Assembly (NCBI GenBank): GCA_046349615.1 | Contig: JAXMBZ010000002.1 | Coordinates: forward strand, 124,001-188,000 | Reading direction: 5' to 3' | DNA length: 64,000 nt | From: JADJNY01 sp046349615 | GTDB taxonomy: Bacteria; Planctomycetota; UBA1135; GCA-002686595 | Shown: positions 43,512-51,117 of the stretch, one piece after another | Layout of the letters: each line of letters begins with the position of its first letter | How positions within the stretch are numbered: position 1 is the stretch's first letter | Program-made: the position numbers and the translations under genes | Notes under the pieces: model-generated | What the model was told of the DNA's origin: nothing | What the model saw: only the letters and a program-made list of their open reading frames with translations | Databases searched by the model: none

Positions 43512-45332
43512 TCAGACCTTGCGCGAGCGCTGCAGCACCTCGTCGAGCACCTTCACCGTCTGGTCGCGGTCGGGGTCGGAGAGGTCGAGGATCTCCTGCA
43601 GGGCGATCCCGATGTGGGGGATGTACTTCTCGATGTACGAGCGCTTGTTGAACTCCGACTGGAGGCGCTTGCCCTTGCGGATGTACTGCCCGAGCTTGCG
43701 GCCGCACTCGCGCAGCGCGAGCTGGACCTCGTCGACGATCTCGTCGTAGTTCGCGATCGCTTCCTTCGATTCGGACGTGAAGGGGACCCACACGCTCGCG
43801 ATGTGGACGAAGACCGCGCACGGCCCGATCGGGAGCGAGCCCTTCGGCTGCGAGAGGCCGTAGTTCTTCCAGTTCGTCTCGAGCACGGCGCGCGTCACGG
43901 CGCACGCGCCCTGTTGGTAGAGCAGCGGGACGCGGTTCGCGAAGCGGAGGATCCGCACGGGCGCGTCCGCGTCGCCGACGAGATCCTCCGTGACGACGAC
44001 GGCCTTCCGCTTCTGGATCCGGCCTTCCTGCGTGAGCTCGAGCCCGACGCCGCCCGGCTTTCCGTACGCGATGCCCGCCTCGATCTGGAACGGGTTCCCG
44101 CGGTAGACGGCCGCCGGGCGCGTCGTCGCGCAGTAGAAGTCGGCCTCGATCTCCTTCTTGAGGCCCGCGAGGATCAGTTCCTCGCCGATCGGCGAGAGGC
44201 AGGTCGTCGGCGGAGCCATGATCTTCGCGCTCTGGATCGCCGCGTGGAGCGCGGCCGCCTCTTCGCGCGCGATCTGCGCGGGGCGCGCCTTCTCGGAGAC
44301 CTTCGCGCGGGAGCAGATGTCGTCGACGACCTTGGGGCCGACGCGGACGAACTCCTCCTGCAGGAAGCCCGAGATGGAGCGCGACTCCGTCTCCTTGAGC
44401 ATCGCGATCAATCGGCCGAGCTCGACGCCGTGCGGGTGCGGCTTGATCTCCTCCGCTTCGGGCGGGAGGTGTTTCGTCGCGCGCTCGTACGTCACGAGCG
44501 GGCTCCCGCCCTCGGTGCCGACCGTCGGGTCCTTGTAGTGCAGCGTGAGGTGCGGGTTCGCGATCGCCGTCTGCTTCAAGTACATGTCGACGGACTTGTC
44601 GCCGCGTTGGTAGCGCGCCTCCATCTCGATCTCGACGCGCGTGCCGTGCTCCTGATGCCACTCGGGCATCGTCTTCGTCTCGTGGATGTCCGGCTTGTTG
44701 CGCAGCGTGTCGATCGAGAGCAGGTACTCGTGCGCCGGAGCTTTCTTCCCCGTGCGCGAGACGATGCGCACCGGGAGCCCCGTCGTGAGCTGTCCGTACA
44801 TGCCGGCGGCGGAGATGCCGATGCCCTGCTGACCGCGCGTCTGCGAGAGCTTGTGGAACTTCGAGCCGTAGAGGAGCTTCCCGAACACCTTCCCGATCTG
44901 CTCGGACACGATGCCGGGGCCGTTGTCCTCGACCGCCATGCGGAAGCGATCCTCGCCGGTCTTCGTGATCTCGACGGTGATCTCCGGGAGGATGCCCGCT
45001 TCCTCGCACGCGTCGAGGGAATTGTCGACCGCTTCCTTCACGGCGGTGAGGAGCGCCTTGAGCGGCGAGTCGAAGCCGAGCAGGTGGCGGTTCTTGGTGA
45101 AGAACTCGCTCACCGAGATCTCGCGTTGCTTCTGGGCGAGCTCCTGCGCCGTCGCGCGGCGCGCGCCCTCGCGGGCCGCGGAGTCGTCCTTCTTCGCGGG
45201 CGTTTCCGCGGCCGCGTCGGCCTCGGGCTTCGCAGCCTTCTTCCCCGCCTTCTCCTTCACGGCCTCGGCCTTCCCGTTCTGCTCGAGGTCGAACAGCATC
45301 GGCGCCTCGGCGCCGGACTTCGTCGCTTCCAC
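43512..45332 (-). CDS. top6B: DNA topoisomerase VI subunit B
   Basis: A 606-residue ATPase subunit of topoisomerase VI. After a charged Ala/Lys/Glu-rich N-terminal extension of about 65 residues, the GHKL ATPase domain appears: KEAVDNSLDACEEAG (E100, N104, Mg-ATP), VEDNGPGI (135-141) and RGQQGIGISAAG (166-177). The transducer domain follows, with the switch lysine region around QKRKAVVV, and VPLLYQQGACAVT. Together with the A subunit it would relax or decatenate DNA by transporting a duplex. The start at 45332 includes the extension; a shorter start at the second Met (residue 12) is possible. The zinc-ribbon gene lies directly upstream in the same direction, after 33 bases. Confidence 0.92.
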   Translation of the reverse strand: MEATKSGAEAPMLFDLEQNGKAEAVKEKAGKKAAKPEADAAAETPAKKDDSAAREGARRATAQELAQKQREISVSEFFTKNRHLLGFDSPLKALLTAVKEAVDNSLDACEEAGILPEITVEITKTGEDRFRMAVEDNGPGIVSEQIGKVFGKLLYGSKFHKLSQTRGQQGIGISAAGMYGQLTTGLPVRIVSRTGKKAPAHEYLLSIDTLRNKPDIHETKTMPEWHQEHGTRVEIEMEARYQRGDKSVDMYLKQTAIANPHLTLHYKDPTVGTEGGSPLVTYERATKHLPPEAEEIKPHPHGVELGRLIAMLKETESRSISGFLQEEFVRVGPKVVDDICSRAKVSEKARPAQIAREEAAALHAAIQSAKIMAPPTTCLSPIGEELILAGLKKEIEADFYCATTRPAAVYRGNPFQIEAGIAYGKPGGVGLELTQEGRIQKRKAVVVTEDLVGDADAPVRILRFANRVPLLYQQGACAVTRAVLETNWKNYGLSQPKGSLPIGPCAVFVHIASVWVPFTSESKEAIANYDEIVDEVQLALRECGRKLGQYIRKGKRLQSEFNKRSYIEKYIPHIGIALQEILDLSDPDRDQTVKVLDEVLQRSRKV

Positions 45333-45365
45333 GTGGGTCCCCTCACGGATGTGTGAGGGGGCGTT

Positions 45366-45674
45366 CTAGGGACGGTGCGGCGGGATTGCAACGGCCTCGG
45401 CGCGCCGCGCGGGGCGGAGCGCGCTCGAGTCCGGCTCCGGCGCCGTCGCGGCGGACGCGCGCGGCTCACGCTCCGGCTCGGCCTCCACCGCGCCGAGTCC
45501 GCGCGCGGCGACGGTCGCCAGCGCGAGGAACACCGGCGCCGTGCTCAAGCAGCCGAGCGAGAGGTAGCGCTTCTGCAGCGAGCCGCCGCACGCCGGGCAC
45601 ACCCGGGGCACCGGCGAGCCGAGCCGCTCTCCGCAGTGCGGGCACTGCTTGACGTCGAGGATCCTAGGGGACAT
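45366..45674 (-). CDS. zinc-ribbon protein with one membrane helix
   Basis: A 102-residue protein. The N-terminal zinc ribbon (CPHCGERLGSPVPRVCPACG, two CxxC pairs) precedes a hydrophobic segment (LGCLSTAPVFLALATVAA) and a charged Ala/Glu/Arg-rich tail. Its ATG at 45674 overlaps the last 11 bases of mqnA, a sign of translational coupling. The function is unknown; the ribbon may bind nucleic acid or protein on the cytoplasmic side. top6B follows 33 bases downstream on the same strand. Confidence 0.68.
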   Translation of the reverse strand: MSPRILDVKQCPHCGERLGSPVPRVCPACGGSLQKRYLSLGCLSTAPVFLALATVAARGLGAVEAEPEREPRASAATAPEPDSSALRPARRAEAVAIPPHRP

Positions 45675-46479
45675 GCGGAAGCTCCAACGCCTTCGGCCCG
45701 AGGTCCGCGCGAGCCAGCCCGAGCGCCGCCGCTGCGTCCCGGAACGCGAGGAGCGCCGCATGCATCCGCGCGCCGGGCTCGTAGATGCACTCGTGCGCGA
45801 GGTAGTGCTCGCAAGCCGCGCGCGGGAGGCGCCATTCGTCCGCGGCGGAAGCGGCGAGCGACGGCAGCGCGAGGCGTCCGCGCGACCGCGCGCTGGCGAA
45901 CGCCTCGAGCCGGCTTTCGATCGGCGCGTCCGCTCGGACGATCCACGCCGCGAACACGAACGGCAGCCCCGTGCGCTTCGTCCACTCCTCCGAGGGGTTG
46001 AACACGGGCGGAGCGTCCGGCGCGAGGGACTCGCGCAGTGCGGCGTCGCCGATGCGCAGCCACGCATCGCAGTCGAGCTCGCGCGGATCTCCGCCCGGCG
46101 GCGTCTCGACGAATTCGGGCGCGCGCTCCGCGAGCAAGACGCGCACGAGCGTCGCGGCGGCGCGGCTCGCCGGGTCCATGGCGATGCGGCGCACGCGCTC
46201 GATCGGCGTGCGGAGGAACACCTGCACGCTCCCGACGCGGCCGAACCCGCTGACCGCGTACGGCGCGAGGTAGCGATATCCAGGCTGACGGAAGAGCTCG
46301 ATCGAACTCACGAGCGCCACGTCGAGTTCGCCGCGGCGCAGCCCCTCGACGAGCGCTGCCGGCACGCGCCGTTCGTAGCGCAAGCCGGGCTCGTGCTCGA
46401 GCCCGAGGTCGAGCGGGCGGCCGACGAGGTAGGGGACGCTGCCGACGCGCAGCGCGCGCGGGCCTTCTTGGGCGGACAT
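45664..46479 (-). CDS. mqnA: chorismate dehydratase MqnA (futalosine pathway of menaquinone synthesis)
   Basis: A 271-residue MqnA/MqnD-family protein with a periplasmic-binding-protein fold. It begins with LRVGSVPYLVGRPLDLGLE, the typical start, and continues with GLRRGELDVALVSSIELFR and YAVSGFGRVGSVQVFLRTP; RIAMDPASRAAATLVRVLL is the next conserved block. It converts chorismate to 3-enolpyruvyl-benzoate, the first step of the alternative menaquinone route. Other pathway genes are not in this window. The start at 46479 was preferred because it lies 10 residues before the conserved RVGSVPYL; another ATG at 46491 would add four residues. It is divergent from the TerB-like gene and overlaps the zinc-ribbon gene. 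Confidence 0.9.
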   Translation of the reverse strand: MSAQEGPRALRVGSVPYLVGRPLDLGLEHEPGLRYERRVPAALVEGLRRGELDVALVSSIELFRQPGYRYLAPYAVSGFGRVGSVQVFLRTPIERVRRIAMDPASRAAATLVRVLLAERAPEFVETPPGGDPRELDCDAWLRIGDAALRESLAPDAPPVFNPSEEWTKRTGLPFVFAAWIVRADAPIESRLEAFASARSRGRLALPSLAASAADEWRLPRAACEHYLAHECIYEPGARMHAALLAFRDAAAALGLARADLGPKALELPHVP

Positions 46480-46610
46480 CCCCGGCAGCATACGGCAATC
46501 GCCCCGGGCGTCGCTCGTTCGCGGGCGCGGCGTTTTTCGCCGCACCAGGGGAATGCGCGCGGGGTGAACGGGTAAGCTGCGCGGCTCGACCCCAACCCGC
46601 GAGTTCCGCC

Positions 46611-47279
46611 GTGAGCGCCATCGACTTCCTTGGTCCCCTGATCTCCTCCGCCTTCCGCGCGCGCCCCAAGCGGCACACCCGCGCGATGAACTTCCTCGCC
46701 GGCTCCTCGAGCTCCTTCCTCAACGCGAGCAACCTGCTCGCGCTCGGCGGGCTCGGCTGGGCCGCGTACGAGATCTGGCGCTCGAAGCAGGCGTCGAACG
46801 CGGCCTCCGCCGCGCCCGTCGTCACACCGGGGACGACGGTCGTCGGCGGGCTCCCGCCGCCGCTCCCCGCATCGGCGCGCGCGGGCTCTCCGCCCGCGAT
46901 CCAGAACGACGTCCAGCGCATCGTCGACCTGACGCTCGCCGCCGCGCGCTGCGACGGGGACCTCGGCGAGGACGAGTACGGCGCGATCCTGCGCACCGCG
47001 CGCGACATCGGCGCGGAGGGCATGGTGCGCTCCGCGCTCGAACGCCCGAAACCGCTCGCCGAGATCGTCGGCGGCGTCAGCGACCGGCGTCAGCGCGAGT
47101 CCTTGTACGTCTACGCGTACGGGATCGTGCGCGCCGACGAGGAGGTCTCCTCCGCGGAGCGCGCCTGGCTCCAGCAGCTGTCGACGCAGCTCGGCCTCGA
47201 CGCCGCGACCGTCGGACGCCTCGAGAAGGAGACCGCGTACCGCATCGCCGCGATGCCCGCCAGCGTGCAGCGGGCCTGA
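46611..47279 (+). CDS. TerB-like/DUF533 membrane-associated protein
   Basis: A 222-residue protein with a GTG start at 46611. After a membrane-type segment (NASNLLALGGLGWAAYEIW, residues about 38-56) and a Pro/Ala-rich linker comes a helical domain of about 120 residues like DUF533/TerB: IVDLTLAAARCDGDLGEDEYGAIL with an Asp/Glu-rich metal-like site, and VYAYGIVRADEEVSSAERAWLQQL. Members of this fold are linked to tellurite resistance and membrane stress sensing, with Asp residues binding metal. An ATG at 46686 is an alternative start. It is followed 30 bases later by the AIM24-type gene. Confidence 0.75.
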   Translation: MSAIDFLGPLISSAFRARPKRHTRAMNFLAGSSSSFLNASNLLALGGLGWAAYEIWRSKQASNAASAAPVVTPGTTVVGGLPPPLPASARAGSPPAIQNDVQRIVDLTLAAARCDGDLGEDEYGAILRTARDIGAEGMVRSALERPKPLAEIVGGVSDRRQRESLYVYAYGIVRADEEVSSAERAWLQQLSTQLGLDAATVGRLEKETAYRIAAMPASVQRA

Positions 47280-47309
47280 TCCGTTTCGCTTCGCACTGGA
47301 GGAAGACCC

Positions 47310-48335
47310 ATGTCGACCACGTCCTGGTACCTCGCGCTCGGCGGACACCAAGTCGGACCGTTGACCGAGGAAGAGCTCTGCAAGCACCTCGAGAACGGGA
47401 GCGCCGACGGCGAGACGTTGTGTTGGAGCGCCGGCATGAAGGGCTGGGCGCGCGTCGCCGACGTCCCGCGCTTCGCCGACTTCGCGCGCGGCGCGACGAC
47501 CAACGCGCCGCCGCCTTCGATGCCCCGCGTTCCGGGGCGCCAAGCGCACGACATCGACTTCAAGATCTACGGCGCGGAGATGCAGTTCGTCGAGGTCGAG
47601 CTCGACCCCGGCGAGTGCGCGATCGCCGAGGCCGGGTCGATGATGTACATGACGCAGGCGATCGGCATGCAGACCGTCTTCGGCGACGGCAGCTCCGCGC
47701 AGCAGGGCTTCTTCGACAAGCTCCTCGGCGCGGGCAAGCGTCTGCTGACCGGCGAGAGCCTCTTCATGACGGTCTTCCAGCACCAGGGTAGTGCCGGGAA
47801 GGAGCGCGTCGCGTTCGCCGCGCCGTACGCCGGCAAGATCCTCCCGATGGACCTGCAGCAGCTCGGCGGGCGTCTGCTCTGTCAGAAGGACTCGTTCCTC
47901 TGCGCCGCACGCGGCGTCAGCGTCGGCATCGCCTTCCAGAAGCGCATCGGCGTCGGCCTCTTCGGCGGCGAGGGCTTCATCATGCAGAAGCTCGAAGGGG
48001 ACGGACTCGCGTTCGTCCACGCGGGAGGCACGGTGCACGCGCTCGATCTCGCGCCCGGTGAGTCGCTGCGCGTCGACACGGGGTGCATCGTCGCGCTCCA
48101 GCCGCAGGTCGAGTTCGACATCCAGTTCGTCGGCGGCATCAAGACCGCGCTGTTCGGCGGCGAAGGGCTCTTCTTCGCCACGCTGCGCGGTCCGGGGCGC
48201 GTGTGGCTGCAGTCGTTGCCGTTCTCGCGACTCGCCGACCGCATCGTGACCGCCGCGAGCGGCTCGCGGCGCGAGGAAGGCTCCGTCCTCGACCGCGCGT
48301 TCGGCCTCGGCAACATGCTCGACGGCGACAGTTGA
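47310..48335 (+). CDS. AIM24/TIGR00266-family protein with N-terminal GYF-like domain
   Basis: A 341-residue protein. Residues 5-60 (SWYLALGGHQVGPLTEEEL, then WSAGMKGWARVADVP) match the GYF_2 domain, a peptide- or protein-binding fold. From about 78 the AIM24 family beta-barrel begins: EVELDPGECAIAEAGSMMYM and YAGKILPMDLQQLGGRLLCQ are characteristic. In yeast AIM24 supports mitochondrial cristae; bacterial homologues are of unknown function and often lie beside membrane-stress genes. Here the upstream neighbour is the TerB-like gene. Confidence 0.85.
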   Translation: MSTTSWYLALGGHQVGPLTEEELCKHLENGSADGETLCWSAGMKGWARVADVPRFADFARGATTNAPPPSMPRVPGRQAHDIDFKIYGAEMQFVEVELDPGECAIAEAGSMMYMTQAIGMQTVFGDGSSAQQGFFDKLLGAGKRLLTGESLFMTVFQHQGSAGKERVAFAAPYAGKILPMDLQQLGGRLLCQKDSFLCAARGVSVGIAFQKRIGVGLFGGEGFIMQKLEGDGLAFVHAGGTVHALDLAPGESLRVDTGCIVALQPQVEFDIQFVGGIKTALFGGEGLFFATLRGPGRVWLQSLPFSRLADRIVTAASGSRREEGSVLDRAFGLGNMLDGDS

Positions 48336-48393
48336 CGTCCGCGCGCGCCCCGTGCTCGAACGCGGGGTGCGCGTCCGTCTATCCTCCCGGCCC

Positions 48394-49299
48394 GTGACCC
48401 GTCCGAGCCTCTTCCCGCCGCCCGATCTCCCCGAGTACGCGCTCGTCGACAGCGGCGCGGGGGAGAAGCTCGAGCGCTTCGGACGCGTGCTGCTGCGGCG
48501 TCCCGATCCGCAGGCGCTCTGGCGACCCGCGCTCGACGCGGACGCGTGGCGTCGCGCCGACCTCGTGTTCGTGCGCGAGTCCGACCGCGGCGGTCGCTGG
48601 GAGCCGTCCGCGCGCGCCTCCGTGGACGCGCGCCGCGGCGAGTGGACGATCGCGATCGAAGGCGGGCGTTTCCTCGTCCGGCCGACGCCCTTCAAGCACG
48701 TCGGCGTGTTCCCCGAACAGCACGACAACTGGCGTCTCGTCGCGCGCTCGGCCCGCGCGTTCGGCGCGGAGCGGCCGCGGCTCCTGAATCTCTTCGGCTA
48801 CACGGGCGTCGCGAGCGTGCTCGCCGCGCAAGCGGGCTACGACGTGACGCACGTCGACGCGTCGCGCACGTCGATCACGTGGACGCGCGAGAACGCCGCC
48901 GCGTCGGGCCTCGCCGCGGACGCGTTGCGCGTGCTCGTCGACGACGCGCTCGCGTTCGCGCGGCGCGAGGCCCGGCGCGCGAGCCGCTACCACGTCGTGC
49001 TGCTCGACCCGCCGCACTACGGGCGCGGCCCCAAGGGCGAGACGTGGCAGTTCGAAGACCAAGTCGCCGAACTCGTCGCGACGCTGCGCGAGTTGCTCCA
49101 CGAGCGCGCGCTCGTCGTGCTCTCCACGTACGCGATCGGTTGCTCGCCGTTGACGCTCGAGAACCTGCTCGGCGAACTCGGCATGGGGGAGCTCGAGGCC
49201 GGGGAGCTCGGGCTCGCGGGCCCGGACGGCGCGCGCGTGCTCCCCGCCGGATTCTGTGCGCGGTGGTCGCGCGGGCTCCGCGCGGGAACGCCGACATGA
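48394..49299 (+). CDS. SAM-dependent methyltransferase, RlmI/RlmK-like
   Basis: A 301-residue class I methyltransferase. The SAM-binding motif is LLNLFGYTGVASVLAAQAG, with acidic residues in VTHVDASRTSITWTRENA; the catalytic-type motif is VVLLDPPHYGRGPKGE. This order is that of 23S rRNA cytosine methyltransferases (RlmI-type), but the PUA domain is reduced or missing and the RNA target is not certain. A GTG at 48394 was chosen as start, since homologues begin near RPSLFPPPDLPEYALVDSG; an in-frame ATG at 48352 exists. The stop overlaps the ATG of the pseudouridine synthase gene by four bases (ATGA). Confidence 0.78.
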   Translation: MTRPSLFPPPDLPEYALVDSGAGEKLERFGRVLLRRPDPQALWRPALDADAWRRADLVFVRESDRGGRWEPSARASVDARRGEWTIAIEGGRFLVRPTPFKHVGVFPEQHDNWRLVARSARAFGAERPRLLNLFGYTGVASVLAAQAGYDVTHVDASRTSITWTRENAAASGLAADALRVLVDDALAFARREARRASRYHVVLLDPPHYGRGPKGETWQFEDQVAELVATLRELLHERALVVLSTYAIGCSPLTLENLLGELGMGELEAGELGLAGPDGARVLPAGFCARWSRGLRAGTPT

Positions 49300-50021
49300 G
49301 CGCGTTCACCGTCCTCGACTGCGACAACCACCTGCTCGCCGTCGAGAAGCCGGCGGGTCTGCCCGTCGTGCCGGACGCGAGCGGCGACGAGAGCCTCTTC
49401 GACCTCGCGCGCGCCTGGGTCGCGCGCGAGTTCGCGAAGCCCGGTGCGGTGTTCCTCGGCGTCGTGCACCGCCTCGACCGTCCCGTGTCGGGCATCGTGC
49501 TCTTCGCGCGCACGAGCAAGGCGGCCGCGCGCCTCTCCGAACAGTGGCGCGCTCACACGGCGCGCAAGCTCTACCTCGGCGTGGGGGAGGGGCGGCCCTC
49601 GGCCGACTCGGGCGAGCACGTCGAGCACCTCGTCAAGGACGAGGCGCGCAACGTCGTCCGCGCCGTGCGCGCGGACACGCCCGGCGCACGCGAGGCCCGC
49701 ACGCGTTGGCGCGTGCTCGCGACCGAGTCGGGGCGGACGCTGTACGAGTTCGAGCCGCTCACCGGGCGCTCGCATCAGCTCCGACACTGCGCCGCGTCGC
49801 TCGGCACGCCGCTCGTCGGCGACGTGAAGTACGGCGCGCGCGATCCGCTCGACGGCGTCCGGATCGCGCTCCACGCGGCCCGGCTCACCGTGCGGCATCC
49901 GACGCGTCCGATCGCGCGCACCTATGCGTCGATCCCGCCGCGGGAGGAAGGATGGGAGCTCGCGCACGCGCTCCGCGAAACCGCGCCGCGAGCCGTGGTG
50001 GACGCGCCGATCGAGGCGTAG
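49296..50021 (+). CDS. RluA-family RNA pseudouridine synthase
   Basis: A 241-residue enzyme that isomerises uridine in RNA. The catalytic motif HRLDRPVSGIVLFA gives the active aspartate D61, and the family blocks LLAVEKPAGLPVVPD, FEPLTGRSHQLRHCAASLG and PLVGDVKYGA are intact. No S4 domain is present, so it is like the short RluA/RluC-type enzymes. The gene is joined to the methyltransferase gene by a 4-base overlap, which is typical of translational coupling; both modify RNA. The exact position in rRNA or tRNA cannot be inferred. Confidence 0.9.
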   Translation: MSAFTVLDCDNHLLAVEKPAGLPVVPDASGDESLFDLARAWVAREFAKPGAVFLGVVHRLDRPVSGIVLFARTSKAAARLSEQWRAHTARKLYLGVGEGRPSADSGEHVEHLVKDEARNVVRAVRADTPGAREARTRWRVLATESGRTLYEFEPLTGRSHQLRHCAASLGTPLVGDVKYGARDPLDGVRIALHAARLTVRHPTRPIARTYASIPPREEGWELAHALRETAPRAVVDAPIEA

Positions 50022-50269
50022 CCCGGAGCCGTCGCGCTCGGCGCCGCAGTCCCGTTCCGGTTCACGATGGGGAGCACGCGTCGCCCGAGTGCGCGACCAC
50101 CGAACGCGTGGGGGCGGGGACTTCACGCTCGCGCAGGGAGAGCTTCGGGAGCTTTTCAGATCCCGCGACCGGAACGGATTTCCGCGCGGCTGCTCGGGTC
50201 GTTCCCGGTCGGATCGCGACGCCGCCCTTCCGCGACGCCGCGCGCCGCGCCTCCCCGCAGGAGTCCGCC

Positions 50270-50995
50270 ATGCTCACCCCGCTTCGCGTTGTCGCCCCCC
50301 TCGTCCTCGTCCTCCCGCTCGCCGCACAGACGCTGCACGTCGAGCGCGCGCAGAGCGCTCGTGAGGCCGAACCCGCACGCATCGAGCTCGCCGGTGCCGG
50401 TGCCGGCACGATCGTCCTTCCCGGGCCGATGACCGGACGCTTCGTGGCGCTCCTCCCCGACGCCGCCACCGGGCTCGTCCTGCAACTCGACGCGTCCGTG
50501 GTGACGTACTCGTTCCTCCTCGCGCACGATCCGGCCGGTGCCTTCGAGGGCGGGCTCTACACGACCGTGGATCCGGAATCGACGGACGAGCCGCGGCTCG
50601 TCGCCGAGGTGCGCGGCGAGTGGGCCGTCGACGGCACCGGGCAGGGCACGCTCGCCGGGCTGTTCCTCCACCTGCAGCCCGGCGCGGAGCCGCAGATCGC
50701 CGGCGCCCTGCAGGGTGCGTTCCACGTCGACTACAGCGCCCCGCCGGTGATCGCGCCGCCCTTCTACGCCGAGAACCCGGTCGACGTGCCGACGAGCGCG
50801 GCCCACGTGCGCTCGACGGGTTCCGCCCGCGCCGGCCTGCCGGAGCTCGACGACGCGCTGCCGCCCCCCGCGCCGGCGAGCGCTCCGATCCTTCGCCCGG
50901 GTGTGCCCTCGCTCGACGCGCCGACCGTCGTCGTCGACCCCGGGCCGCCGTTCTGGGTCGCGCGCGTGCGAATCGTTTGGCAGCTCCAGGTCTGA
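50270..50995 (+). CDS. exported protein of unknown function
   Basis: A 241-residue protein with a signal peptide (MLTPLRVVAPLVLVLPLAAQ) and no family I recognise. The central part is beta-rich (ARIELAGAGAGTIVLPGP, GRFVALLPDAATGLVLQLD), and the C-terminal third is Pro/Ala-rich. GGAG precedes the ATG at 50270 by six bases. It is followed by a strong hairpin shared with the converging M6 protease gene. Secretion to periplasm or outside is likely; nothing further can be said. Confidence 0.72.
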   Translation: MLTPLRVVAPLVLVLPLAAQTLHVERAQSAREAEPARIELAGAGAGTIVLPGPMTGRFVALLPDAATGLVLQLDASVVTYSFLLAHDPAGAFEGGLYTTVDPESTDEPRLVAEVRGEWAVDGTGQGTLAGLFLHLQPGAEPQIAGALQGAFHVDYSAPPVIAPPFYAENPVDVPTSAAHVRSTGSARAGLPELDDALPPPAPASAPILRPGVPSLDAPTVVVDPGPPFWVARVRIVWQLQV

Positions 50996-51063
50996 ACTCG
51001 CGCGGGATCGTCGGGGGACGGTCCCGAGCGGAAGCGGGGGCGGATCGCAAGGTCCGCTCGATG

Positions 51064-51092
51064 CGCGGGAGGCGAGTCGCTCGCCTCCCGCG
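51064..51092. terminator. bidirectional terminator hairpin
   Basis: A perfect 13-bp stem (51064-51076 with 51080-51092) with a three-base loop lies between the converging exported-protein gene (stop 50995) and the M6 protease gene (stop 51118). No strong T-run is present on either side; the stem itself is the strongest in this interval. Confidence 0.5.
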
Positions 51093-51117
51093 CTCTGGGT
51101 CGAGACGCCGACTCGGA

